DNA from: Hydrogenophilales bacterium
GTDB lineage: Bacteria; Pseudomonadota; Gammaproteobacteria; Burkholderiales; Thiobacillaceae
NCBI GenBank assembly: GCA_016719465.1
Contig: JADJYY010000002.1
Coordinates: forward strand, 114,818-178,817
Length of the DNA: 64,000 bases
Reading direction: 5' to 3'
Below, piece after piece: positions 44,040 through 53,011 of this stretch. Below the pieces are notes generated by a model that was not told the DNA's origin, made no database searches, and was given only the letters and a program-made list of their open reading frames with translations. Made by a program: the position numbers and the translations under genes. Position 1 is the stretch's first letter, and each line of letters opens with the position of its first letter.

Positions 44040-44327
44040 GGAAGTGGGCATGGCCAGGATTTCCGCCGGTTGATGAAAGGGCGTGCCAGTCTGCTATGGA
44101 CCGAACGGACGCGCAACCAGGCGGACTGGACAAGCGGAAGGGGACTGAACACAGGCGGTGATGAGGCCGGGTGCTCGCGATACGCCCCATGCCGGCTTGC
44201 CCTGTCCGCCACGCCCCATGAAGGGCCGGGGATGATGGATCGAGGATAAATCGGCCCAAGACATTGCCCATAACCATCCCTCTGCAATTAACATCCCGCC
44301 CTGATCCAACACCCGGCGGAGGTTTGC
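44040..44327. other. Divergent intergenic region, no gene seen
   Basis: About 290 bases between the lipoprotein gene and the DsbA-like gene. Real sequence but no gene or recognisable element; it must hold both divergent promoters. Confidence 0.5.
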
Positions 44328-45098
44328 ATGGTCCATCGTTTGCACAAGCTTGGTCGCGCCACGGCGCTCGCATTCGGCGCCCTGCTCGTCGCGCTGTCGG
44401 CGCCCGGCATGGCCGCCGACCCCCTGACCAAGGAGCAGGGCGAGGAAATCCTGCGGGAACTGCGCGAGATCAAGGCCCTGCTCAAGGACGGCAAGGCGGC
44501 CCCGAAGCCGCCGGCCGAGCCCCGGATCGTCTCCATCGGCTTCAGGGACGCGCCCAGCCTGGGCGCCGCGGACGCGCCCGTGGTCATGGTGGAGTTCGTC
44601 GACTACCAGTGCGGCTACTGCCGGCGCTATCACGTCAGCACCTTCGACAGCCTGCGCAAGCGCTACGTCGAGAGCGGCAAGGTCCGCTACGTGGTCAAGG
44701 ACCTGCCCCTGCCCTTCCACGGCCAGGCGCGCGGGGCGGCGCTGGCCGCGCGCTGCGTCGCCGAGCTGGGCGGCAGGGAAGCCTACTGGCGCATGGCCGA
44801 CGCCCTGTTCCTCAACCAGGCCAAGCTGAGCGCCGAGCTCATCGAGCGGCTGGCCGGAGAGCAGGGCATCGACCCCGCCCGCCTCGGGGCCTGCGCGGCG
44901 GACAAGAAGACCGCCGAGCGCATCGACGCCGATGTCCAGGAGGCCAGCCGCGTCGGCATCACCGGAACGCCTTCCTTCGTCATCGGCACGGCCAAAGGGG
45001 ACATCGTGACCGGCACCCTGGTGGTCGGCGCCCAGGCGGAAGCCAATTTCAGCGCCCGGATCGAGGACGCCCTGAAGAAGGCCGAGCCGGCGCGCTGA
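44328..45098 (+). CDS. DsbA-family periplasmic thiol oxidoreductase
   Basis: A 256-aa exported thioredoxin-fold protein: signal peptide ending near GMAADP, a short helical linker (ILRELREIKALLKDG), then the DsbA-like fold with active site CGYC in FVDYQCGYCRRYH (around residue 96) and cis-Pro loop TGTPSFVIG. Resembles the BdbD/ScsC-type DsbA relatives that oxidise or isomerise envelope proteins. GGAGG is 5 nt before the ATG. Confidence 0.88.
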   Translation: MVHRLHKLGRATALAFGALLVALSAPGMAADPLTKEQGEEILRELREIKALLKDGKAAPKPPAEPRIVSIGFRDAPSLGAADAPVVMVEFVDYQCGYCRRYHVSTFDSLRKRYVESGKVRYVVKDLPLPFHGQARGAALAARCVAELGGREAYWRMADALFLNQAKLSAELIERLAGEQGIDPARLGACAADKKTAERIDADVQEASRVGITGTPSFVIGTAKGDIVTGTLVVGAQAEANFSARIEDALKKAEPAR

Positions 45099-45122
45099 TC
45101 TACCCTGAAGCCGGAGCGCCGG

Positions 45123-45150
45123 GATTTCCTTAAGTCCGACAGGCTCCTAA
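45123..45150. repeat. Solo end of the MITE family
   Basis: ATTTCCTTAAGTCCGACAGG continuing to CTCCTAA matches the right end of the 8178-8345 element with two or three changes. It supplies the stop codon of the following SDR gene. Confidence 0.7.
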
Positions 45151-45986
45151 CGCTTTCCCCCGCCCGACGCCCGCATCAGCACCCAGTCCATCATGCGGGT
45201 GGAAAGGAAGCGCTTCAGCCACCCGAACGCCACCGCCGGCACGGTGACCGGGTAGCGGGCCTGGGGAAAGGGGCTTTCCAGGGCGTGCAGCAGCTTGTCC
45301 ACCACCGCCTCCGGCCCCAGGGTGAAGGGGGCGGCGGGGCCGGGCGTCCTGAGCCGGGCCAGTTGCCCCTCGTAGCGGGCCCGATGCACGCTGTTTCGCC
45401 AGTCGATGTGCTTCTCGAAGTGGGGCAGGCAGTTTTCCCGGAAGCGGCTGACGATGGGGCCGGGCTCGATGAGGACGACCCGGATGCCGGTGCCGCTCAG
45501 CTCCTGGCGCAAGGTGTCGGTGAGGCCCTCCACGGCGAACTTGACGGCGTTGTAGGCGCCCCGGTAGGCGAAGGCGGCGTAGCCCAGCACCGAGCTGTTC
45601 ATGACGATGCGGCCGTAACCCTGCTTGCGCATGGCCGGAATGACGAGATTCGTGAGTTCCACCCAGCCGAACAGGTTGGTCTCGAACTGTTGCCGCAGGG
45701 CGTCCCGGGTCAGGTCTTCCACCGCCCCCACCTGGCCGAAGCCACCGTTGTTGAACAGGGCGTCCAGACGGCCGCCGGTGCGGGCCAGGATTTCCGTCAC
45801 GGCGGCGCGGATGCTGGCGGAATCGTCCAGGTCCAGCACCAGGCTTTCCAGGCCTTCCGCATTCAGGCGCTCCACGTCGGCGGGTTTTCTGGCCGTGGCG
45901 AACACGCGCCAGCCCCGCGCGTGCAGGGCCCGGGCGGCGGCGACGCCGATGCCGGAGGAGCAGCCGGTGATGAGGACGGACTTCAT
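45147..45986 (-). CDS. Short-chain dehydrogenase/reductase
   Basis: A 279-aa classical SDR: cofactor motif TGCSSGIG at the N-terminus, LFNNGGFG, catalytic Ser in VMNSSVLG and YNAVK as the Y-x-x-x-K pair. The C-terminal extension (WLKRFLSTRMMDWVLMR) may be membrane-associated. The stop lies inside a solo repeat end. It starts just before the methyltransferase gene; substrate unknown. Confidence 0.9.
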   Translation of the reverse strand: MKSVLITGCSSGIGVAAARALHARGWRVFATARKPADVERLNAEGLESLVLDLDDSASIRAAVTEILARTGGRLDALFNNGGFGQVGAVEDLTRDALRQQFETNLFGWVELTNLVIPAMRKQGYGRIVMNSSVLGYAAFAYRGAYNAVKFAVEGLTDTLRQELSGTGIRVVLIEPGPIVSRFRENCLPHFEKHIDWRNSVHRARYEGQLARLRTPGPAAPFTLGPEAVVDKLLHALESPFPQARYPVTVPAVAFGWLKRFLSTRMMDWVLMRASGGGKR

Positions 45987-45996
45987 GGGACGGATT

Positions 45997-46590
45997 TCAT
46001 GGCCGCCGGGCGATGACGGTGTCGAAGGCCTTCAGCGTGTCGCCGGGGGCGGGGAAAACCTCATGGGATTCCGCCAGGATCTCCCAGCCCGCCAGGGCCG
46101 CCTTCATGGCGCCCACGGGAAACAGGTGGCAGTGACCCGGCTCGAACATGCCCAGGAAGCTTGTGCCCTGGGTCAGGGTATTCAGCGCGACGACGCCCCC
46201 GGGTTTCACATGGCCGAGGATATCGGCCAGCATGGCTTCGGCCCGGGCCCGGGGGAAGAACATGAGCAGGCCGATGGCGACGATGGCGTCGTAGTCCCGG
46301 TCGATGGCGTAATGGGAAAGATCGGTTTCGTGGGCTTCCACAGCCAGTCCATGATTCGCGGCGGACTCCCGGATGCGGGCGATGCCGGTGGGGCTGCCGT
46401 CCAGGGCGGTGACCCGGCACCCCATCCGGGCCGCCTCCTGGGCCAGGTTGCCCAGGCCGCAGCCCAGGTCGAGGACGTCGCCTTTCAGGTAAGGCAGAGC
46501 CAGGCGCTCGAAGGGGTTGAGGGCGAAATCGCCACCATCAAGCTGGCGCCGGAACTGGGTTTCGAAGAAGCGGACGGAATGGGTGGGCAT
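45997..46590 (-). CDS. SAM-dependent methyltransferase, TehB-like
   Basis: A 197-aa class I methyltransferase with SAM motif VLDLGCGLGNLAQEA near residue 40 and VTALDGSPTGIARIR; ALNTLTQGTSFLG follows. Close in layout to TehB-like or small-molecule methyltransferases. The ATG at 46590 starts MPTHSVRFFE; the upstream reading comes from a palindromic repeat. Ten bases upstream of the SDR gene. Confidence 0.85.
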   Translation of the reverse strand: MPTHSVRFFETQFRRQLDGGDFALNPFERLALPYLKGDVLDLGCGLGNLAQEAARMGCRVTALDGSPTGIARIRESAANHGLAVEAHETDLSHYAIDRDYDAIVAIGLLMFFPRARAEAMLADILGHVKPGGVVALNTLTQGTSFLGMFEPGHCHLFPVGAMKAALAGWEILAESHEVFPAPGDTLKAFDTVIARRP

Positions 46591-46617
46591 GATTCGGTCG
46601 TTCGGCAAACATGGGGC

Positions 46618-46733
46618 ATACCCCTCCCCCACGCGTGGGGGAGGTTGGGAGGGGGAGGGTATCCCAAGCATGAAGGAGAGAACCAGCGGACGTTCTCCCC
46701 TCCCCCACCCTCCCCGCGGGGAGGGTGAAAAAT
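46618..46733. repeat. GC-rich palindromic repeat between methyltransferase and RND genes
   Basis: CCTCCCCCACGCGTGGGGGAGG (perfect 22-bp palindrome, here described by its arms CCTCCCCCACG and CGTGGGGGAGG) and, after about 60 bp, CTCCCCGCGGGGAG. Same type as 4425-4531. Possible transcript-stabilising hairpins. Confidence 0.65.
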
Positions 46734-46734
46734 C

Positions 46735-49700
46735 TCAGGCCACCGCCGGCCGCCCCAGCAGCCGCATCAGCCGCACATGCCCCGATTCGTAGAATGACAG
46801 CATGGCGGGCAGCCAGAGCAGGGCCAGGACGGTGGTGAAGGCCAGGCCGAAGGTGATGGAAGTGGCCATGGGAATGAGGAACTGGGCCTGCAGCGAGGTC
46901 TCGGCCATCAACGTGGACAAGCCGCCGATGGTGGTCAGCGAGGTCAGCAGGATGGCGCGCAGGCGCAGGCAGGCGGCGTTGATCACGGCCTCCTTCACCG
47001 CCATGCCCCGCTCGCGCTGGTGCCGGTAGAACTCCACCAGCACGATGGAATCGTTGACGACGATGCCGGACAGGCCGAACAGGCCGAACATGGACAGGAT
47101 GGTGAGGTCGATGCCCATGATCCAGTGGCCGGTGACCGCGCCCACCAGGCCGAAGGGGATGGCCAGCATGATGATCAGGGGCCAGCCGTAGTGGCCGAAC
47201 ACCCAGGCCAGGACGATGTAGATCAGGGACAGGCCAAGCATCACGCCGACCTTCATTTCGGCCATGGTTTCGCGCTGGTCCGCCGCCCGCCCCTCGAACG
47301 ACCAATGGATGCCGTATTTCCGCGTCAGTTCCGGCATGGTGACGTCGGTGAGGCCGGCGAGGATTTCGTTGGTGTTGGCCACGGCGCTGTTCACCGTGGC
47401 GTTCACCTCCACCGCCAATTGGCTTTCCGCGTGGCGCAGGGCCTCGAAGCCCTGGCGCGTGGTCCAGCGGGCGACGGTGGTCAGCGGCACCCAGTCCCCG
47501 TTGGGCGAGCGGATGGTCATGCGTTCCAGCAGGGCCAGGCTGGCCCGCTCGCTTTCGGGCAGGCGCACGCGCACCTCCACTTCCTCGGGGCCGTCCTGGA
47601 ACAGCTGCACCAGCTTGCCGTCCAGCCCCGCGCGCAGTTGCCGGGAGAGATCCTCCAGGCTCAGGCCCATGGCCTCGCCGGCGGGCGTCAGGTTGAACAC
47701 CACCTGCTCGCGGCCGTAGGGCATGTCGTCCTCGATGCCGTAGACGCCGGGGATCTGGCGCAGGCTGGCCTGGATCTCCAGGGCGGCCTGCTTGATGGTA
47801 TGGGCATCCTGCCCCGCCAGTCGAATCACCAGATCGTTGCCAGGGGGGCCCTGGCGGCGGGTGATCATGACGAAATTCTCGATGCCCGCCGGCACCCGGA
47901 CGCGGGCCTGCCAGTCCTTGATGAAGGTCTCGGTGCGGATATCCCGTTCCTCGGAGGGGGTCAGCTCCACGGTGACGGAGCCGAACTGGTCGCCCTGGCG
48001 CGGGTTCTGCTCCCCGGACAGGGAGCCGGAACGGACGATGGCGTGGTCCTTGACCTTCACGCCGTAGCCTTTTTCCGTCTCCTCCAGTGTCTGCCGCAGG
48101 TGTTCCAGGAAAGCCTCCACCCTGGCACGGGGCGTGCCGCTGGAGAAGGTGACGTTGGCATAGACGATCTGGGGTTCCGGGGTCGGGAAAAAGGTGAATT
48201 TCACCCGGCCGCCCGCCAGCAGGCCCACGGCCAGGATCAGGATCATGAGGCCCAGGGTGACGGTCACGCCCCGGTACTCCACCGCCGCCGTCACGGCGCG
48301 CCGGAAGGGACCGTCGCGGAAACGTTCGAAGGCGCCGTCCAGCCTGACCCGGGTGGGATGGATCCTGTCCCCGGCGCCATGCAGGAAAGCGCCTCTCAGG
48401 TGCGCCGGCAGGATGAAGAAGCACTCGATGACCGAAGCCAGCAGCACGCAGATCATGATGAAGGGGATGTCGCCCAGGATCTTGCCCATGGGGCCGGTGA
48501 CCAGCATGAGTGGCAGGAAGGCCGCCACCGTGGTCAGGCTGGAGGCGATGACCGGCCAGAACATGCGCCGGGCGCCGCCTTCCGAGGCGTACATGGGATC
48601 CTCGCCCATCTTGTGGTGGGCGTAGGCGTCCTCCCCCACCACGATGGCGTCGTCGACGATGACCCCCAGGGCCATGATCAGGGCGAACAGGCTGATCATG
48701 TTGATGGAGCCCCCCGCCAGCCAGAGCACGGCCAGGGTGGCCAGGAAGGCGGTGGGAATGCCCATGGCCACCCAGATGGTGACGCGGCCGTTGAGGAACA
48801 GCAGCAGGATGAAGAACACGATGATCAGGCCCTGGATGCCGTTGCTCACCAGCAGGCCGACGCGGTCCTCGATCAGGCTCCATTGCTCGTCGTAGACCTG
48901 GATCTGGACGGTGGGCGGCAGCCGGGGACGGGCCTCCTCCAGCCAGGCATTCAGGATCCCGGCGGCCTTCAGGGAATTGCCGGTTTCCGCCCGCTTGAGC
49001 AGCAGTTCCACGGCGGGCTGGCCGTTCACTTCCAGGAACAGGCTGTTGTCGCGGGCGCCGCGCGTGATGTCCGCCACCTGGCCCAGTTCGACGCGGCTGC
49101 CCATCTCGGTGACCACCGGCAGATCCCGGTAATCGCGCGGGTCCTTGCGCAGGTTGACGCCGCGCACCTCCCGCTGCACCTCGCCCTCGCCCACCTTGCC
49201 GGCGGGCAGGTCCCGGTTGGTCTGGGCGATGCGGGCCGCCACCTGGTCCAGGGTGAGGCCCAGGCGCTCCAGTTCCCTGCCCGGCACGGTGATGGCGATT
49301 TCCTCGTCGGGCAGACCCGCGAGGTCCACCTTGTCGATGCCCCGGGCCAGCAAATCCGTCTCGTACTGACGCGCCAGCTGGCGCAGTTCCGGCAGGCTGC
49401 CGCCGGTGAGCAGCACCCGGGCGATGGGCTCGTAGCGGATGACGCGGCTGACCTCCGGCGGCTCCGCGTCCTGGGGCAGGTTGCGGAACTGGTCCACGGC
49501 CTGCTTCACCTCGTCCACGGCGGTGACGGGGTCGGTGCCTTCCTTGAACTCGATGGAAATGGAACTCACGCCCTGGCTGGAGGTGGAGGTGAGGTGCTTG
49601 ATGCCGGAGACGGTCTTGAGCTTCTGCTCCAGGGGCGTGGTGATGCCCTCCTCCACGTCCTCGGCGGCGGCGCCGCGCCATTCCACCCGCACCGTGACGA

Positions 49701-49839
49701 AATCCAGGTTGAAGTTGGGAAAGAACTGGACGTTGAGCCTGGACAAGGCGAAGAAGCCGGCCAGCATCAGGATCAGCATGAACAGGTTGGCCGCCACCGG
49801 ATGGTGGACGAAGGTGCCCAGGAGATCGGTGCGTTTCAT
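46735..49839 (-). CDS. RND efflux pump inner-membrane subunit
   Basis: A 1034-aa resistance-nodulation-division transporter of the AcrB/MdtB type. Twelve membrane segments with the usual big periplasmic loops; GVIVDDAIVVGEDAY holds the proton-relay Asp residues of TM4, and FGLSGIVVNDSIVLVEFY the matching TM10 segment. Start MKRTDLLGTFVHHPVAANLF is typical. Follows its membrane-fusion partner with an approximately 100-bp gap containing heptamer tracts. No outer-membrane factor is adjacent. Confidence 0.93.
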   Translation of the reverse strand: MKRTDLLGTFVHHPVAANLFMLILMLAGFFALSRLNVQFFPNFNLDFVTVRVEWRGAAAEDVEEGITTPLEQKLKTVSGIKHLTSTSSQGVSSISIEFKEGTDPVTAVDEVKQAVDQFRNLPQDAEPPEVSRVIRYEPIARVLLTGGSLPELRQLARQYETDLLARGIDKVDLAGLPDEEIAITVPGRELERLGLTLDQVAARIAQTNRDLPAGKVGEGEVQREVRGVNLRKDPRDYRDLPVVTEMGSRVELGQVADITRGARDNSLFLEVNGQPAVELLLKRAETGNSLKAAGILNAWLEEARPRLPPTVQIQVYDEQWSLIEDRVGLLVSNGIQGLIIVFFILLLFLNGRVTIWVAMGIPTAFLATLAVLWLAGGSINMISLFALIMALGVIVDDAIVVGEDAYAHHKMGEDPMYASEGGARRMFWPVIASSLTTVAAFLPLMLVTGPMGKILGDIPFIMICVLLASVIECFFILPAHLRGAFLHGAGDRIHPTRVRLDGAFERFRDGPFRRAVTAAVEYRGVTVTLGLMILILAVGLLAGGRVKFTFFPTPEPQIVYANVTFSSGTPRARVEAFLEHLRQTLEETEKGYGVKVKDHAIVRSGSLSGEQNPRQGDQFGSVTVELTPSEERDIRTETFIKDWQARVRVPAGIENFVMITRRQGPPGNDLVIRLAGQDAHTIKQAALEIQASLRQIPGVYGIEDDMPYGREQVVFNLTPAGEAMGLSLEDLSRQLRAGLDGKLVQLFQDGPEEVEVRVRLPESERASLALLERMTIRSPNGDWVPLTTVARWTTRQGFEALRHAESQLAVEVNATVNSAVANTNEILAGLTDVTMPELTRKYGIHWSFEGRAADQRETMAEMKVGVMLGLSLIYIVLAWVFGHYGWPLIIMLAIPFGLVGAVTGHWIMGIDLTILSMFGLFGLSGIVVNDSIVLVEFYRHQRERGMAVKEAVINAACLRLRAILLTSLTTIGGLSTLMAETSLQAQFLIPMATSITFGLAFTTVLALLWLPAMLSFYESGHVRLMRLLGRPAVA

Positions 49840-49846
49840 CGCTGGA

Positions 49847-49874
49847 GTGAAGGGGGAAGGGTAAAGGGGGAAAG
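49847..49874. repeat. Four heptamers upstream of the RND gene
   Basis: GTGAAGG, GGGAAGG, GTAAAGG, GGGAAAG on the plus strand, 28 bp, just outside the RND start codon. Confidence 0.7.
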
Positions 49875-49935
49875 GTGGGAAAACCGGCACCCACGCGGTT
49901 GTTCAGCGTGATCGGATCGCTTCCTGGCGAGGGTT

Positions 49936-51207
49936 TTACCCTTCCCCCTTCTCCCTTCCCCCTTCACCTTCCCCGCCCACCGCCTCCACCTTCAGCCCGT
50001 TTACCGCGTTGGGCAGATGGGTGACCATGAGCAGGTCGCCGTTCTTCAAGGCGGGGGATTTCACCAGCAGCCGGGCGGCCTGGTCGCCGACCCGGCCGCC
50101 GGCTTCGCCCAGCACTTCCACGTCCAGGGCCTTCAAACGGCCATCCTCGATGCGATAGACCTGCCGGCCGTTGTACAGGGCCGTGTAAGGCAGGGCCACC
50201 ACGCCCTCCACCGGGGCGCGCGCCACTTCCAGGGTCACCAGCTCGCCCACCCGCGGGGCGCCCGCGGGCGAAGCCAGGGCGAAGAAGGCATCCAGGCCCC
50301 GGGCATCCGCCGCGCCGGCGGTGCGCACCAGCCTGAAGGCCAGGGTCTCGCCACCCACCCGGGCGCTGGCCTGGGCCTGGCCACCCCGGGCCAGGGCGGC
50401 GAGAAACTCGTCCTGCTGGGTGGCGGGCAGCTTGGCGCGCACCTCCAGGCCCGCGACCGGGTAGAGACTGATCAGGCTCTGGCCGGTGTTGACCTGGTCC
50501 CCCACGGCGACTTCCACCTTGGCTACCAGGCCGGCGAAGGGCGCGGTCACCCGGGCGCGGGCGGCGGCCAGCCGGGCCTGGTCCAGATTGGCCTGGGCCT
50601 TGAGCAGGCGCGCCTGCAATTGCAGCAGGCGGGCCTGGTGGTCGGCGATGGCCAGCTCCCGGGCGCGCAGGCTGATGTTCTGGCGCGCCAGGTTGGAGCG
50701 GCTTTGCTCCACGGCGCTCTGGGAATAGAAGTTTTCCTTCCGCAACTGCTCGAAACGCTTCACGTCGGCGTCGGCGGCGGCCAGCAAGCGCTTCTCGTGT
50801 TCCAGTTGATCCAGGTCCGCCTTGTGGCGCAACGCCTCGCTCTTGATGGCGGCATCCAGTTCCAGCGCCTCGCCGCGGGCCTGGTCCACCTTGGGGTCGA
50901 AGTCCCGGGGATCCAGTTCCAGCAGCACCTGGCCCGGCGCCACCCGCTGGCCTTCCCGCACCTTCACGGTCAGGACGCGGCCGACACCGGGCGCGGCGGC
51001 CTTGGTCTGGTCCGGGCTTTCCACCCGGCCATTCAGGACCAGGATCGGGCTGGCTTTCTGAAGCGCGACGGGCACGGTTTCCACCCGCCAGACCGGCTCC
51101 TTGGGCGGCGCCGTGGGCGGCTTGGAACGGGTGGCCTTGAGCGCCAGGAAACCGCCGATGCCGATGGCCAGCAGCAGCACCGGCAGGAAAACCTTTTTCT
51201 TGTTCAT
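49936..51207 (-). CDS. RND membrane fusion (adaptor) protein
   Basis: A 423-aa periplasmic adaptor: N-terminal membrane anchor (VFLPVLLLAIGIGGFLAL), lipoyl-like half VLTVKVREGQRVAPGQVLLE, a long coiled-coil hairpin (AAIKSEALRHKADLDQLEHE through AQANLDQARLAAARAR), and the second lipoyl half VTAPFAGLVAKVEVAVGDQV. Pairs with the RND pump downstream. The last dozen residues (GGEGEGGREKGEG) are encoded by heptamers and look like read-through into a repeat. Confidence 0.92.
   Translation of the reverse strand: MNKKKVFLPVLLLAIGIGGFLALKATRSKPPTAPPKEPVWRVETVPVALQKASPILVLNGRVESPDQTKAAAPGVGRVLTVKVREGQRVAPGQVLLELDPRDFDPKVDQARGEALELDAAIKSEALRHKADLDQLEHEKRLLAAADADVKRFEQLRKENFYSQSAVEQSRSNLARQNISLRARELAIADHQARLLQLQARLLKAQANLDQARLAAARARVTAPFAGLVAKVEVAVGDQVNTGQSLISLYPVAGLEVRAKLPATQQDEFLAALARGGQAQASARVGGETLAFRLVRTAGAADARGLDAFFALASPAGAPRVGELVTLEVARAPVEGVVALPYTALYNGRQVYRIEDGRLKALDVEVLGEAGGRVGDQAARLLVKSPALKNGDLLMVTHLPNAVNGLKVEAVGGEGEGGREKGEG
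49939..49966. repeat. Four heptamers at the 3' end of the adaptor gene
   Basis: CCCTTCC, CCCTTCT, CCCTTCC, CCCTTCA on the plus strand, 28 bp; inverted relative to the tract at 49847 so the two could pair across the intergenic gap. Confidence 0.75.
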
Positions 51208-51524
51208 CACGGGCCGACGAGGAAAGGGATGCGGCATTATCCGCGTGGCCGCCCTGGACTGGCTAGGCGCCTGTCGGACTTAAAGGAAGGCTCTCCGTTG
51301 GGTGTCCGCTGCGGGGTAGGGGGACCGGGGTTGGCCCTTTCGAGCCTTGGAGACCCTCTCCCCCCTTTAGAAAGGGGGGAACCCTACTTTTTGGCCAACT
51401 CCGCCCATCACTCGTTAACGCGAACTGAGCCTATAGGCAATCGGCCGTGAACGGCGTCAGGCGGGGTGGCGCGGGGCGCGCTCCCCACACCCAGCTCCTC
51501 GCCATGGGCCACGGCGATCTCCGT
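51208..51524. other. Intergenic repeat patch
   Basis: No gene. Contains a MITE end (CTAGGCGCCTGTCGGACTTA from about 51263), an AAAGGGGG-type arm at 51356-51382 and the GCGAACTGAGCCTA tail at 51400-51433, matching the tail at 7511-7546. Several repeat families have piled up in one spot. Confidence 0.65.
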
Positions 51525-52802
51525 TCAGTTCCGGGTCAGGCGGGCCGCCAGCCCGGTCAGCGCCGCCGCCGCCAGCAGCAGGCCGAGGGCGAGTCTCAGG
51601 TCGTTCAGCCGCTCCGGCGCCAGCAGCAGCAGGACGCCCAGTCCCAGCATCATCAGGCCGGACAGCAGTTTCAGCAGGCGCCCTTCCCGCTCGCTGAGCT
51701 TGCGGGCGCCCAGGGTGCGCGCGAAGGCCAGGACGATGAGCAGCAGGGGCAGGATATAGATCGCGTTGTAGAGGGCCAGATAGAGCAGATGCTCGGCCGG
51801 ATTGGCGACCTGCATGGTGAGCACCCGGGTGTAGACCATGGGGAAGCCGGCGGTGCACAGCAGTTCGTAGAAATTGGCGGCCACGGCCAGCAGCACGGTG
51901 GCGGCCAGCATGGCGGGCAGGCTGCCGGCGGCGAGGATCTCGCGCCCGCGGCGGAAGATGTCGGTCTTGCGGGATTCCGGGATGGACAGGCTGACCCCGG
52001 CCTTGAAGGCGAAGAAATCCTTCACGTTGATGGCCCCCATCACGACCGCCAGCGCGCCGGCGGCGGCCGTGACCCAGGGCAGGCTGCCCATGACCCGGAA
52101 CAGGCCCAGCCAGGCGGCCATGAAGGCGAAGTACATGAGGCCGGAGAACAGCACGAAGATGCCGCCGATGAGCAGCATGCGGCGCCGGTCCCGCTGATGC
52201 GCCAGCAGGGAGAGCAGGAACAGCAGCACGAAGAAGGCGCAGGGATTGAAGGCATCCATGCCGGCGATGAGCACGGTCAGCACCGGCAGGGACAGGGAGG
52301 TGGCCTCCAGGTCGCCGACCAGGGGCAGGCGCAGGGTGGTCGCCGTGGGCTGGCCGGCCCGGCCCTGGACGGCCAGGTCCGGATTGGCGCGGCAGGCCTC
52401 CAGGCCGCGCATCAGGTCCGCGGCGCCGACATCGCCATCCCAGCCCACCCGCATCTGGCCGCAGAACAGGAACGCCGGCACCGACTGGGCCTCTTGCCCC
52501 AGGTCCGCGGCCATGGCCACGTAGCGTTCCACGTTTTGCCGATTGCCGGTCAGTTCCAGGGAATGCAGAACCACCCAGGTATGCTTTTGCGCCAGGGCCT
52601 CCACCTGGGGGCGGGCCTCCAGGCAGTGGGGACAGCGCAGAGACCAGAAGAAATAGAGATGGACCCGGGGCGGACCTTCCGCGTCGGGCGTGGTCCAGGC
52701 GTAGGGCGCGGCGGCCAGGGCCGAGCCGGGCCAGCAGACGAGGAGCGCCAGCAAGCCCGCCAAGGCGCGGGCCAGGAAAATTCCAGTCAATCGCGCATGC
52801 AT
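51525..52802 (-). CDS. Thioredoxin-domain / DsbD-like membrane protein
   Basis: A 425-aa fusion: signal peptide, a periplasmic thioredoxin-like domain with CPHC (FFWSLRCPHCLEARPQV, near residue 57), then a CcdA/DsbD-type membrane domain. The membrane part keeps both reactive cysteines of DsbD: NPCAFFVLLFLLSLL in the first helix pair and LLCTAGFPMVY in the fourth. This would pass reducing power from the cytoplasm to the attached thioredoxin domain and so to envelope proteins. A msrB gene lies upstream on the same strand, about 200 bp away. Confidence 0.87.
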   Translation of the reverse strand: MHARLTGIFLARALAGLLALLVCWPGSALAAAPYAWTTPDAEGPPRVHLYFFWSLRCPHCLEARPQVEALAQKHTWVVLHSLELTGNRQNVERYVAMAADLGQEAQSVPAFLFCGQMRVGWDGDVGAADLMRGLEACRANPDLAVQGRAGQPTATTLRLPLVGDLEATSLSLPVLTVLIAGMDAFNPCAFFVLLFLLSLLAHQRDRRRMLLIGGIFVLFSGLMYFAFMAAWLGLFRVMGSLPWVTAAAGALAVVMGAINVKDFFAFKAGVSLSIPESRKTDIFRRGREILAAGSLPAMLAATVLLAVAANFYELLCTAGFPMVYTRVLTMQVANPAEHLLYLALYNAIYILPLLLIVLAFARTLGARKLSEREGRLLKLLSGLMMLGLGVLLLLAPERLNDLRLALGLLLAAAALTGLAARLTRN

Positions 52803-52902
52803 GGTCGCGCTATCCCGAGGCCCATTGCCGAGGGCGCGCCGCGCATCGACCGGAAGAGACCGGATGAATCCTTGCCCTGATCATGGATGGAACGGCGAAT
52901 GA

Positions 52903-52978
52903 GGTTGAAATCGGCAACATCGCATCGGCAACGTCGAGTTGGCAAGGTCGAATTGGCAACGTCAGCGGCAATTCCATT
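52903..52978. repeat. Degenerate 15-17-bp tandem repeat
   Basis: Four or five imperfect units of the type TCG(A/C)ATTGGCAACGTCG (GGCAACATCG, GGCAACGTCG, GGCAAGGTCG, GGCAACGTC) in the gap between the thioredoxin-type gene and msrB. Non-coding. Confidence 0.6.
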
Positions 52979-53011
52979 GACGGCATGCTCCGCGTTGCCG
53001 CATTGAGAGCC

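Noticed and set aside
41146..44373. Very long minus-strand open frames across 41-44 kb (up to about 1075 codons)
   Set aside because: They run through the T-depleted block where stop codons cannot occur; the translations are Gly/Phe/Trp/Val-rich nonsense. Only the ends match a real lipoprotein.
47020..49911. A 963-codon open frame antisense to the RND pump
   Set aside because: GC-rich codon bias of the real RND gene opens the opposite strand; the translation is His/Gln/Gly-rich with no family, and the RND gene is unmistakable.
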